Shown: positions 8,646-16,802, counted from the first letter of the stretch. The stretch is 64,000 nucleotides of DNA from Streptomyces sp. NBC_00457 (GCF_036014015.1 NZ_CP107905.1:6510001-6574000); one strand, 5' to 3'. Program-made: numbers and translations. Notes: generated by a model from the sequence alone, not told the origin.

Positions 8646-9587
8646 TCACGGCGGCGAGGAGGAGGGGGCGGGTGTGTCGGCGTCGAGGGCTGCTGCGCGG
8701 AGGGCGGCTGCCACGCGGGTGACGGACTCCGTGGGCGGGTGGGGGAGACGGGCCAGGAGCAGCCGGCGCTGTTCTTGGGGTCCGCCGCGAACGGGGAGGA
8801 CGCGTACGCCCGGTGGTGCGGCCGGGGCGAGGACGGCGGGCACGGTGGTCAGTCCGAAGCCGGCCGCGACGAGGTGGAGCTTGGCCAGCCAGTCACGTGC
8901 GGTGTGGGCGATGTCGGGCCGCTCGTCCAGGCCCGGCCATACGCCCATCAACCGGTCCTCGCCGGAGGTGGAGCCTGCGATCCAGCGCTGTCCGCGCAGG
9001 TCGGCGACGTCGACGAAGTCGCCGCGGGCCAGCGGGTGGGCGGCGGGCACCGCGAGGCGAAGGGCCCGTTCGGTGAGGGTCTGCAGGGCGAGCGGGGGCG
9101 TCTGGGTGTCCGGCGGCCGGAACGGCGGTGCGGACGCGAGCAGGGCCAGGTCGAGGCTGCCGGCCCGCAGGGCGCGGATCAACGCGGGGGTGCTGCCCTC
9201 CCGGCCGACGACGTGCAGGGCGGGGTCCGTGCGGCGGAGCGCGGTCAGGGCTCGGGGGAGCAGGACGGCTCCGGCGCTGGGGAACCATCCCAGGCGGACC
9301 GTCGCGGCTTGTCCGGGCAGGCCGGACAGCTCGCGGGCGGTGGCTTCGATTTCGTCGAGCACGGTCGTCGCGTGGCGCATGACGAGGCGGCCGGCCGCAG
9401 TGAGTCGTACACCCTCACGCCGACGTTCCAGCAACTCGGCACCTGCCGCCCGCTCGATCGCGGCGATCTGGCGGGACACCGCCGACTGCGTGTAGCCCAG
9501 CGAGGCGGCGGCCGCAGTGAAGGTTCCCTGCTCGGCCACGGCACGGAAGACCCGCAGGGCGGTGAGCGACACGTCCGTGAAGTCCAT
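8646..9587 (-). CDS. LysR family transcriptional regulator
   Basis: LysR-type regulator of 313 residues from the ATG at 9587 (MDFTDVSLTAL). An N-terminal winged helix-turn-helix (about 5-62: FTAAAASLGYTQSAVSRQIA) is followed by a periplasmic-binding-protein-like effector domain. It is divergent from a short-chain dehydrogenase 71 bp away, the classical arrangement in which the LysR protein controls itself and the neighbouring enzyme. The effector is unknown. The coding region belongs to the block at 8.6-15 kb that appears accessory to the surrounding conserved genes. Confidence 0.87.
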   Translation of the reverse strand: MDFTDVSLTALRVFRAVAEQGTFTAAAASLGYTQSAVSRQIAAIERAAGAELLERRREGVRLTAAGRLVMRHATTVLDEIEATARELSGLPGQAATVRLGWFPSAGAVLLPRALTALRRTDPALHVVGREGSTPALIRALRAGSLDLALLASAPPFRPPDTQTPPLALQTLTERALRLAVPAAHPLARGDFVDVADLRGQRWIAGSTSGEDRLMGVWPGLDERPDIAHTARDWLAKLHLVAAGFGLTTVPAVLAPAAPPGVRVLPVRGGPQEQRRLLLARLPHPPTESVTRVAAALRAAALDADTPAPSSSPP

Positions 9588-9596
9588 GACGTTTAC

Positions 9597-9611
9597 GCAT
9601 ACCAGATGTGC
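9597..9611. promoter_or_regulatory. Candidate LysR box in divergent intergenic region
   Basis: GCATA-CCAGA-TGTGC is an interrupted dyad 10-24 bp upstream of the lysR start and 48-62 bp upstream of the divergent SDR start. A second dyad, GGAA-N6-TTCC, is at 9632-9645. Position and dyad form fit LysR binding sites; nothing else supports it. Confidence 0.35.
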
Positions 9612-9658
9612 CAAATCTTCGTTGGACTCATGGAAGTCGCATTCCTAGCGTGGCGTGT

Positions 9659-10546
9659 ATGAACACTTCGCGCATCGCGCTCGTCACGGGCGCCAACCAG
9701 GGACTCGGCCGCGCCCTCGTCGAAGGACTGGCCGCCCGGATGAACCCCGACGACCTGGTCCTCCTCACGGGCCGCAACCACCAGCGCGTGCGGGACGCCG
9801 CCCGCGAGGTCACCGAGCTGCCGGGCACGCGGGCCCGCGTGGAGGGGCGGGTCCTGGACGTCTCCGACGCCGACGCCATCGTCCGCCTCGCCGAGGACCT
9901 GAGAGTCCGGTTCGGCGGTGTCGACGTCGTCATCTCCAACGCGATCGCCCGCCTGTTGCCCGAAGAGTCACAGGCCGAGCGGGCCGACGAGTTCATCGAC
10001 GTCTCCAACACCGCCACGCACGCGATCCTGCGCTCCTTCGCCCCGGTCCTTCGCCCGGGCGGCCGGCTGCTCGTCGTGGCCAGCAGCCTGGGCACCCTCG
10101 GCCACCTCGACGCCCGGCTGCACCACCTGTTCGACGGCGCGAGCCTGAACCAGGTCGAGTACGCCGTCGAGTCGTGGCGTGCCGCCCTCCACAACCGGAC
10201 CGCGCGGGAGGCCGGCTGGCCCCTCTGGTTGAACGTGCCCTCGAAGGTGGCTCAGGTCGCCGCCGTCCGTGCCGTCGCCGCCGAACGCCGCGAGAACGAT
10301 CTCGCCGACGGCACGCTGATCGCGGCCGTGTGTCCCGGCATGGTCGACACCGCCACCTCGCGCCCCTGGTTCAGCGACTACAGCCACGCCCAGTCACCGG
10401 CCCGGGCCGCCGAAGCCCTGCTCGACCTGGTCTTCGCCGACCACGTCGACCCCGCCCTCTACGGCGAACTCGTCCGCTTCGGCAAAGCCCTGGACTGGTA
10501 CGGCGGCACACCCCCGGTGGAACAGGACCGGATGCTCACCCCCTGA
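9659..10546 (+). CDS. SDR family protein lacking the catalytic tyrosine
   Basis: Short-chain dehydrogenase/reductase fold, 295 residues from the ATG at 9659. The Rossmann motif TGANQGLG (about residues 8-15) for NAD(P) binding is intact, and SNA stands in the place of the usual NNAG. At the active site, where carbonyl-reductase-like SDRs have YxxxK, this protein reads NVPSK, with Asn in place of Tyr; the Ser region VVASSLG is present. It may therefore be inactive, use another acid, or act as a binding protein. It is divergent from a LysR gene and lies 45 bp before a second SDR gene. Confidence 0.8.
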   Translation: MNTSRIALVTGANQGLGRALVEGLAARMNPDDLVLLTGRNHQRVRDAAREVTELPGTRARVEGRVLDVSDADAIVRLAEDLRVRFGGVDVVISNAIARLLPEESQAERADEFIDVSNTATHAILRSFAPVLRPGGRLLVVASSLGTLGHLDARLHHLFDGASLNQVEYAVESWRAALHNRTAREAGWPLWLNVPSKVAQVAAVRAVAAERRENDLADGTLIAAVCPGMVDTATSRPWFSDYSHAQSPARAAEALLDLVFADHVDPALYGELVRFGKALDWYGGTPPVEQDRMLTP

Positions 10547-10591
10547 CACTCCGTCGCACACGCCTCACATCACACCGCCGGGAGTTCACTC

Positions 10592-11521
10592 ATGGGTTCC
10601 ATCACCACGCCCTTCGGCTTCTCCAGCACGGCTGCCGAGGTGGCGCAAGGCGTCGATCTCACCGGCCGTCGTGCGGTGGTCACCGGCGCGTCCTCCGGCA
10701 TCGGGGCCGAGACGGCCCGGGCCCTGGCCGCCACGGGAGCGGCGGTCACCCTCGCTGTCCGGGACAGGGCGGCGGGCGAACGCGTCGCCAAGGACATCAC
10801 CGCATCGACCGGCAATCACGAGGTGCATGTCGCATACCTCGACCTGGCCGATTCCGCGTCCGTCACCGCCTTCACCGCCTCATGGCGGGGCCCGCTGCAC
10901 GTCCTGGTGAACAACGCGGGCGTCATGGCCTGCCCCGAGCAGTACACCGAACAGGGATGGGAGTGGCAGTTCGCCACCAACCACCTGGGCCACTTCGCCC
11001 TCACCACCGGACTGCACGACGCGCTGGCCGCCGACGGCAACGCGCGCGTCGTCATGGTGAGTTCCACCGGCCATCAGCGGTCACCCGTCGTCTGGGACGA
11101 CGTCAACTTCGCCTTCCGCCCCTACGACCCGTGGCTCGCCTACGGCCAGTCCAAGACCGCCAATGTCCTCTTCGCGGTCGAGGCCACCCGCCGTTGGGCC
11201 GCGGACCACATCACCGCCAATGCCCTCATGCCCGGCGCCATTTACACCAACCTGCAACGGCACACCGGTGGCCGAGGCAGCGGAAGGGTCCCCGCCCACC
11301 TGATCAAAACCGTCGAACAGGGCGCGGCGACCTCCGTCCTCCTCGCCACATCGCCTCTCCTCGAAGGCGTCGGTGGCCGCTACTTCGTCGACTGCAACGA
11401 GACCGAGGTCGTTGAGCGCCGCTCCGGCACCCTGCATGGCGTCGCCCGGTACGCCGTCGACCCGGACAACGCCCGACGTCTGTGGACCCTGTCGCAGGAA
11501 CTGCTCGCCCACGCCCGCTGA
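10592..11521 (+). CDS. SDR family NAD(P)-dependent oxidoreductase
   Basis: SDR enzyme of 309 residues, closest in pattern to retinol dehydrogenase/WW-domain oxidoreductase-like SDRs. It has TGASSGIG near residue 30 for cofactor binding, NNAGVM near 107, Ser in VSSTG near 154, and a complete YGQSK active-site motif near 184. The start follows CCGGGAG at 8 nt. It probably shares a transcript with the SDR gene 45 bp upstream. The substrate cannot be deduced. It converges with a tetR gene 23 bp downstream. Confidence 0.85.
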   Translation: MGSITTPFGFSSTAAEVAQGVDLTGRRAVVTGASSGIGAETARALAATGAAVTLAVRDRAAGERVAKDITASTGNHEVHVAYLDLADSASVTAFTASWRGPLHVLVNNAGVMACPEQYTEQGWEWQFATNHLGHFALTTGLHDALAADGNARVVMVSSTGHQRSPVVWDDVNFAFRPYDPWLAYGQSKTANVLFAVEATRRWAADHITANALMPGAIYTNLQRHTGGRGSGRVPAHLIKTVEQGAATSVLLATSPLLEGVGGRYFVDCNETEVVERRSGTLHGVARYAVDPDNARRLWTLSQELLAHAR

Positions 11522-11544
11522 GAGCGGAGTCCCGGCACGCGGCC

Positions 11545-12087
11545 TCAGCGCTGCGGCTGGGTGCGGAGTCCGTCGAGGATGAGCGCGAGCATGCGGGGAG
11601 CCCGGTCTTCGGGTGCGGACGCGGCACGCCAGAGGGCGCCGGTGAGCTGGAGGAAGTCGCCGGGGTCGGCGTCCATGCGGATGCTTCCGTCCCTCTTGCC
11701 GGCGTCGAGGAACTCCGTGATCGCGGCGACGACCGGCCCGTAGCTCTGCTCGCTGATCGCCTGGTGCGCGCTGGGGCTGAGCGCGTCGCCGAGGCCGTGT
11801 TTCCTGCGCATCGCTTCGACGAGGTCGGTCGTCCAGTGGCGGAGCGCTTCGAGTGGAGGCAGCTGGGCCAGCAGGTCGGGCACGGCGCCGAGGATGCGTG
11901 CGACCTCGTCCTGGTAGACGGCCAGGGCCAGCGCCTCGCGGGTGGGGAAATTGCGGTACAGGGTGCCCGCGCCGACACCGGCGCGCTGGGCGACCTGGTT
12001 CATCGACGCGCCGCCGTCCTCGGCGAACGCCTCGCGGGCGGCCGCGAGGATGCGAGCCCTGTTCTCACGGGCGTCAGAGCGGACCAC
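11545..12087 (-). CDS. TetR family transcriptional repressor
   Basis: TetR-type regulator of 180 residues. The N-terminal helix-turn-helix (about residues 10-55) reads ILAAAREAFAEDGGASMNQV, then GAGTLYRNFPTREAL. The C-terminal ligand domain is of the SbtR-like type, with PLEALRHWTTDLVEA. It starts at GTG 12087 with GGTGAGG a few nt upstream. It is divergent from the aldo/keto reductase operon, and the 76-bp gap holds two copies of the same palindrome, so it very likely represses both itself and that operon. The inducer is unknown, probably a reactive carbonyl or aromatic substrate of the adjacent reductases. Confidence 0.88.
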   Translation of the reverse strand: MVRSDARENRARILAAAREAFAEDGGASMNQVAQRAGVGAGTLYRNFPTREALALAVYQDEVARILGAVPDLLAQLPPLEALRHWTTDLVEAMRRKHGLGDALSPSAHQAISEQSYGPVVAAITEFLDAGKRDGSIRMDADPGDFLQLTGALWRAASAPEDRAPRMLALILDGLRTQPQR

Positions 12088-12104
12088 GGGACCTCACCTT
12101 GCTA

Positions 12105-12143
12105 AGTGGAGAGCTCTCCACTACGTTATTCGGAGAGTTCTCC
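12105..12143. promoter_or_regulatory. Double operator for the divergent TetR regulator
   Basis: Two dyads share the core GGAGA-GN-TCTCC. The first is the perfect 18-bp palindrome AGTGGAGAGCTCTCCACT (12105-12122); the second is GGAGAGTTCTCC (12132-12143) with the half-site CTCCACTTAG. Their centres are 24 bp apart, between the divergent tetR and aldo/keto reductase genes. This fits autorepression by TetR and control of the reductase operon. Confidence 0.8.
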
Positions 12144-12163
12144 ACTTAGTTTAGAGGGGCATC

Positions 12164-13213
12164 ATGCAGTACATCAAGCTCGGCACTTCTGGCATGGACG
12201 TGTCACCGATGGCGATCGGTGCGATGACCTACGGCGAGCCCGACCGCGGGCACCCCGTCTGGTCGAAGGGCGAGGAGGAGGCACGCCCGCTGATCAAGCA
12301 CGCGCTGGAGGCGGGGATCAACTTCTTCGACACCGCGAACATGTATTCCAACGGGTCCAGCGAGGAGATCCTCGGCCGTGCGCTCAAGGACTTCGCCGAC
12401 CGCGACGCCGTGGTGATCGCCACCAAGCTGCGCCATCCGATGCGGCTGGGACCGAACGGACGGGGACTGTCGCGCAAGGCGATCATGACCGAGGTCGACC
12501 ACTCCCTGCGCCGCCTCGGTACGGACTACATCGACCTCTACCAGATCCACCGCAACGACCACTCCACCCCGTGGGAGGAAACACTCGAGGCGCTGAGCGA
12601 CCTCGTGAAGGCAGGCAAGGTCCGCTACCTCGGCGCCTCGTCCATGCACGCGTGGGAGTTCGCCAAGGCTCTGCACCTGCAGAAGCGATACGGCTGGGCG
12701 CGGTTCGTGTCGATGCAGGACCACTACAACCTCCTCGCCCGTGAGGAGGAGCGCGAAATGATCCCGCTGTGCCTGGACGAGGGCGTCGGCACGATCATCT
12801 GGTCGCCGCTGGCCCGCGGCCGCCTCGCCCGCCCATGGGACGACGCCCGCTCGACGGCGCGCTCCGAGACGGACGGAGCGTACGCGGACCTGCTCTACTC
12901 GCCCGAGCAGGAGGCATCCAACCACGCGATCATCGACGCGGTCGGTCAGGTGGCCCACGCTCACGGCGTCAGCCGCGCACAGATCGCGCTCGCCTGGCTG
13001 CGCCGCCAGCCGGTCGTCACCGCGCCGCTGGTCGGCGCCGGTTCGATCCCGCAGATCGACGAGGCCGTGGCCTCCCTCGACATCGACCTCACCGACGACG
13101 AGGTGCGCGCCCTGGAGGCCCCGTACACGCCGCGGCACGACTGGCAGGGCGTCTCGGACGAGGCCGAGATGGAAGCCATCCGCAAGCGCGTCCCCGGCAT
13201 GGCTCTAGCATGA
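12164..13213 (+). CDS. Aldo/keto reductase
   Basis: NADPH-dependent aldo/keto reductase of 349 residues with a TIM-barrel fold. The catalytic tetrad can be read: Asp and Tyr in DTANMYS (about 56-62), Lys in IATKLRHP (about 87) and His in YQIHRND (about 128). Cofactor-end motifs WSPLARGRLARP and APLVGAGS follow. The start is 21 bp downstream of the second operator half, with AGAGGGG as ribosome binding site. Its stop overlaps the next gene's start (ATGA), so the two are translationally coupled. Likely reduces a carbonyl compound that also induces the TetR regulator; the substrate is unknown. Confidence 0.88.
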   Translation: MQYIKLGTSGMDVSPMAIGAMTYGEPDRGHPVWSKGEEEARPLIKHALEAGINFFDTANMYSNGSSEEILGRALKDFADRDAVVIATKLRHPMRLGPNGRGLSRKAIMTEVDHSLRRLGTDYIDLYQIHRNDHSTPWEETLEALSDLVKAGKVRYLGASSMHAWEFAKALHLQKRYGWARFVSMQDHYNLLAREEEREMIPLCLDEGVGTIIWSPLARGRLARPWDDARSTARSETDGAYADLLYSPEQEASNHAIIDAVGQVAHAHGVSRAQIALAWLRRQPVVTAPLVGAGSIPQIDEAVASLDIDLTDDEVRALEAPYTPRHDWQGVSDEAEMEAIRKRVPGMALA

Positions 13214-13929
13214 ACCCCATCGTCCGCTCCGGCGCGGCCGCCCGCGCCGGAGCCCTCCTCATCCTGCTCGGCCCGCTCGTGTCCTGGCTCGCCGAGTTCA
13301 TCACCGCCGCCGCATGGCAGGACCCGCCGTACTCGCCCTTCCACAACTGGGTCAGCCACCTCGGCCTGACCGGCCCACCACAGACCGCGTTCGGACAGGT
13401 CGCCAACTCCCCCCTCGGCGCCGTCATGGACACCGGTTGGGTGATCTACGGCGTCCTCCTGATCGTCGGTGCGTTCCTCGTGTTCGACCCACGCAAGGGC
13501 ACCCGCCCGATCCTCATCGTGAGCCTCGCCGTCCTCGCCGGCGTCGGAGTTTCGCTCGTCGGAATCTTCCAGGGCTCCAACGCCAACGTCGACAACGGCC
13601 TGATCGCCTTCCACACCCTCGGCGCGCAGGGAGTCATGCTCGCCGGCAACATCATGGCGATCGCCGTCGGAGCCGGCGGAGCCCGCATCGGCCTCGGGAG
13701 GAGCCGGTCGATCGCGAGCATCACCCTCGGCACCGTCGGACTGATCGCGTTCCCCCTCTTCATGGCCGACGTGTTCACCGGCTGGATGTGGAACATCGGC
13801 ATGCTCGAGCGCGCCGTGATCTACCCGATCATGATCGGCCACGCCCTCCTCGGAAGCAGCCTGGCCGTGGCCCAGCGACGTCATGCGACGCGCCCGCCGA
13901 CACCGCTCGAAGTGCACATCGCGAACTGA
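13210..13929 (+). CDS. DUF998 family integral membrane protein
   Basis: Protein of 239 residues with about six membrane helices, for example ALLILLGPLVSWLAEFITAA, VIYGVLLIVGAFLVF, LIVSLAVLAGVGVSLVGIF and VMLAGNIMAIAVGAG. The pattern of helices and the HxLGAQG-type loop fit DUF998, whose function is not established. The ATG overlaps the stop of the aldo/keto reductase gene, so it is in the TetR-controlled operon. Its stop codon lies in a threefold 12-bp repeat. Confidence 0.75.
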   Translation: MNPIVRSGAAARAGALLILLGPLVSWLAEFITAAAWQDPPYSPFHNWVSHLGLTGPPQTAFGQVANSPLGAVMDTGWVIYGVLLIVGAFLVFDPRKGTRPILIVSLAVLAGVGVSLVGIFQGSNANVDNGLIAFHTLGAQGVMLAGNIMAIAVGAGGARIGLGRSRSIASITLGTVGLIAFPLFMADVFTGWMWNIGMLERAVIYPIMIGHALLGSSLAVAQRRHATRPPTPLEVHIAN

Positions 13930-13953
13930 ATCGCGAACTGAATCGCGAACTGA
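13918..13953 (+). repeat. Threefold perfect 12-bp repeat carrying the stop codon
   Basis: ATCGCGAACTGA occurs three times back to back (13918-13929, 13930-13941, 13942-13953). The first copy encodes the last residues and stop of the DUF998 gene; the others repeat the in-frame stop twice and run up to the GAGGAG-type ribosome binding site of the next gene. It spaces the two genes by 34 bp. Confidence 0.95.
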
Positions 13954-13963
13954 GGAGACACAG

Positions 13964-14986
13964 ATGACACAGGTACTGGTCACCGGAGGAACAGGATTCA
14001 TCGGGAGCTGGTGCGTTATGACCCTGCTCGACGCCGGACACACCGTACGCACCACGGTCCGCGACCTGCGGCGCGAGCCGGCACTGCGCTCCTGGCTCCA
14101 CGCAGCCCAGCCGTTCGACGACGACCGTCTCACGGTCGTACGCGCCGACCTCGCGCACCGCGACGGCTGGGACGAAGCCGTCGCCGACTGCGATTTCGTC
14201 CTCCACGTCGCCTCGCCGACCCTGCGCAGTACACCGGCGAACGACGACGAGATGGTGGCCCCAGCGCGCGAGGGCGTCCTGCGGGTGCTGCGCGCCTCCC
14301 GCGACGCCGGCGTGCGCCGCGTCGTCCTGACGAGCGCCTTCGGTGCCATCGGGATCGGGCATCCCCCGCGCTCGACCCCGTTCACCGAGGAGGACTGGAC
14401 CGACGTCGACAGCGAAATCCCGCCCTACCAGCGGTCCAAAACGCTCGCCGAGCGAGCCGCCTGGCAGTTCGTCGAAGACGAAGGCGGCGGTCTCGAACTG
14501 ACAGCGGTTCATCCCGTGGGTGTCCTAGGACCACTACTTGGCCCGGACGATCCACCATCGCTGCGTCTCGTGCGCAGAATGCTCGAGGGACGGGTCCCCG
14601 CGTGCCCTCCCTTCGGGATGGGATACGTCGACGTGCGCGACGTGGCTGACCTGCACCTGCGCGCGATGACAGATCCGGCAGCCGCCGGCGAGCGCTTCCT
14701 CGCGATCGCCGGACACAATCTGCGCCTCGTCGACATCGCACGCACTCTGCATGACCGCCTGGGCGAGCGCGCCGCGAAGGCCCCGACGCGTGAACTGCCC
14801 GTGTGGCTCACGCGCGCGCTGGCCATCGTGAACCCGGAACTGCGACTCCTGAGGCACCAACTCGGCCGGGACCTCGACGCCACCAGCGCCAAGGCGGAAC
14901 GCCTCCTGGGATGGCGGGCGCGCCCCATCGAGAACACCATCGCCGACACCGCCGAGAGCCTCCTCGCCCACGGCATCGGGAAATGA
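13964..14986 (+). CDS. NAD-dependent epimerase/dehydratase (dihydroflavonol-4-reductase-like)
   Basis: Extended SDR enzyme of 340 residues. TGGTGFIGSW at residues 7-16 binds NAD(P). The catalytic Ser and YxxxK are found as LTSAFG (about 125) and YQRSK (about 154). HPVGVLGP and YVDVRDVADLH are typical of the dihydroflavonol reductase / aldehyde reductase branch. The ATG at 13964 follows TGAGGAGACACAG. It is the third gene of the TetR-controlled operon, giving two NAD(P)H reductases plus a membrane protein under one regulator. The natural substrate is unknown. Confidence 0.85.
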   Translation: MTQVLVTGGTGFIGSWCVMTLLDAGHTVRTTVRDLRREPALRSWLHAAQPFDDDRLTVVRADLAHRDGWDEAVADCDFVLHVASPTLRSTPANDDEMVAPAREGVLRVLRASRDAGVRRVVLTSAFGAIGIGHPPRSTPFTEEDWTDVDSEIPPYQRSKTLAERAAWQFVEDEGGGLELTAVHPVGVLGPLLGPDDPPSLRLVRRMLEGRVPACPPFGMGYVDVRDVADLHLRAMTDPAAAGERFLAIAGHNLRLVDIARTLHDRLGERAAKAPTRELPVWLTRALAIVNPELRLLRHQLGRDLDATSAKAERLLGWRARPIENTIADTAESLLAHGIGK

Positions 14987-15090
14987 AGAGCTACTGGAGC
15001 GGTCTTGGACAGCGCGGGGGCCTTCAGCCGGCACAGGCAGCAGTTCCTCGAAGACTTGGCCAGACCGTCGGCGTGCACGGCCCGCTCACC

Positions 15091-15462
15091 CGCTGGGAAC
15101 GCCTCACTTCTCGACGCCGGTCCACGCATTCCAGCCCGCCCGGCGCTTGAGAACGAGCACGGCCATCCCCGGCCCCACCCACCCGCTGAGGGCGCTCGCT
15201 TCTCGGCGCCGGTCCAGGCATTCCAGCCCGCCCGGCGCTTGAGAACAAGCACGGCCATCCCCAGCCCCCACCCACCCGTTGGGGGCGCTCGCTTCTCGGC
15301 ACCGGTCCACGCATTCCAGCCCGCCCGGCGTTCGAGGACGAGAACGGCCATCCCCAACCCCCACCCACCCGTTGGGGGCGCTCGCTTCTCGGCGCCGGTC
15401 CACGCATTCCAGCCCGCCCGGCGTTCGAGGACGAGCACGGCCATCCCCAACCCCCACCCACC
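15091..15462. repeat. Four tandem copies of a 93-bp repeat
   Basis: Units start at 15091, 15184, 15277 and 15370, each 93 bp; a fifth diverged unit begins at 15463. Each contains CTTCTCGGCGCCGGTCCA, CATTCCAGCCCGCCCGGCG and a run of CCACCCACC. The later units are the most alike. Because 93 is a multiple of three, reading frames stay open across the array, but codon pattern and lack of a start signal argue against a gene. The unit is the 5' half of the dispersed element that follows. Confidence 0.93.
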
Positions 15463-15602
15463 CATTGGGAGCGCCTCACCTCTCGACGCCGGCCCGCGCT
15501 TTCAGCCCGTCCGGCGTTTGAGGACGAGGCCGTCAGGCCGAAGCGGGGGTGTGGGGGCGCAGCCCCCAGGGATGGGACGGGTAGGGGCGGCGGGGGCGAA
15601 AA
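15463..15602 (+). repeat. Dispersed intergenic element, copy A
   Basis: Begins as a fifth 93-bp-type unit and continues through TTTGAGGACGAGGCCG, a GGGGGC-GCA-GCCCCC hairpin (15553-15567) and GGGATGGGACGGGTAGGGGC. The same element lies in reverse orientation at 63847-64000 and, expanded, at 30641-30957. Together with the tandem array it fills the 647-bp gap between the epimerase and AlkA-like genes; I see no gene in 14987-15633. Confidence 0.9.
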
Positions 15603-15633
15603 CGGCACGACGGTCACCGCGGCGCAGGACGCG

Positions 15634-16623
15634 TCACAACCGCCCGATATCAGTCTTCGGCATCCGCGGAGCCCTCCGCGCCGGCGTCCGCCCACTCAAC
15701 AGAATCAACCGAGCCGCCCGATGCCGCTGCCCCGCATACGGCTCCAACAACTCCAGCATCACGGAGTCATCCGCATCCCGATCCCCCGCCAACGCCCACC
15801 CCACGATCCCCGGCAGATGCAAATCCCCCACCGTCACCGCATCCGCCGCCCCATGACTGCGCTGCACGGTCTCCGCAGACGTCCACGGCCCCACCCCGGG
15901 CACCACCTCCAACCGAGCCTGCGCCGCCTCCGCCGACATCCCCACCGCCTCCTCCAGCCGCGCAGCCACCCGCACGGCCCGAAGAACCGTCGACGCCCGC
16001 TTGTTGTCGACCCCGGCCCGATGCCACTCCCACGACGGAATCAACGCCCACGTCCGCGCCGCCGGCATCACCCACATCCGCCCCCCGACCGGCCCCGGCG
16101 CCGGCTCCCCGTACTTCCGCACCAGAATCCGCCACGCCCGATACGCCTCCCCGGTCGTGACCTTCTGCTCCAGAATCGACGGAATCAACGACTCCAGCAC
16201 CAGCCCGGTCCGCGTCAGCCGCAACCCCGGCCGCCGATGCCGAGCCACCGCCACCAGCCGATGCCGCGGCACGAAGACGGACGGATCGTCGGCACCCCCG
16301 ACCAACTCGGGCAACCGCTCCAGCAGCCACTCGGCCCCCGGCCCCCACGCCTCCCCGCACACCTCACCGCCCCGCATCGCGACCCGCAACGTCCCCGGCC
16401 CCACAGGCGTAAGGGTGGCCCGCCACACGGACCCGTCCGTCGCCGCCCGAAACGTCGGATCCCCCGCCCCCCGCCGCAACGGCCCGAGCACCAGCCCAAG
16501 ATCGACCGGCCCCTCCGGCACATACGTCCGCACCCGCCCCGGCCCCACAGCCTGCCGCGGCACGCCGACATGGCCACCACGCACGGTCGTACGAGTAGGT
16601 CGGGGAGCAAAACGTCCGGCCAC
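15634..16623 (-). CDS. DNA-3-methyladenine glycosylase II-like (AlkA/HhH-GPD) protein
   Basis: HhH-GPD superfamily DNA glycosylase of 329 residues, a base-excision enzyme for alkylated bases. The domain lies in the C-terminal two thirds. LESLIPSILEQKVTTGEAYRA (about 142-162) is the usual entry helix, the hairpin is LEVVPGVGPWTSAETVQ (about 239), and LHLPGIVGWALAG with a following Asp-rich stretch corresponds to the catalytic Asp region. The N-terminal 130 residues are an actinobacterial extension. GTG start at 16623. Flanked downstream by the repeat field and upstream by a short gap with a DnaA-box-like site. Confidence 0.85.
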   Translation of the reverse strand: MAGRFAPRPTRTTVRGGHVGVPRQAVGPGRVRTYVPEGPVDLGLVLGPLRRGAGDPTFRAATDGSVWRATLTPVGPGTLRVAMRGGEVCGEAWGPGAEWLLERLPELVGGADDPSVFVPRHRLVAVARHRRPGLRLTRTGLVLESLIPSILEQKVTTGEAYRAWRILVRKYGEPAPGPVGGRMWVMPAARTWALIPSWEWHRAGVDNKRASTVLRAVRVAARLEEAVGMSAEAAQARLEVVPGVGPWTSAETVQRSHGAADAVTVGDLHLPGIVGWALAGDRDADDSVMLELLEPYAGQRHRAARLILLSGRTPARRAPRMPKTDIGRL

Positions 16624-16685
16624 GAATGAGGTCCTAGGGGGTGAGGGAGAGGCGTTACGAGACTAGGCGGTATACGACAACGACG

Positions 16686-16694
16686 TGTGGACAA
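16686..16694 (-). other. DnaA-box-like nonamer
   Basis: TTGTCCACA on the minus strand, the form preferred by Streptomyces DnaA, in the 179-bp gap between the glycosylase and fbiB genes. It is followed by GC-rich sequence (AGGGGCGCGGGGAACTGCGC) resembling another common Streptomyces intergenic repeat. It is a single site and not an origin. Confidence 0.5.
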
Positions 16695-16802
16695 CGCCCC
16701 AGGGGCGCGGGGAACTGCGCCACCGGCCCCATCGAACCCGCAGCCGCCCGCGAATCTCCACCCCCCCGATCCATAGGCACCCGGCCTCAGCGGAGCGTCA
16801 CG

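Noticed and set aside
14509..15465. Minus-strand frame with 31-residue periodic repeats (GWGLGMAVLVLERRAGWNAW type)
   Set aside because: Produced by the 93-bp tandem repeat, whose length keeps all frames open; it has no ribosome binding site and extends antisense into the epimerase gene.
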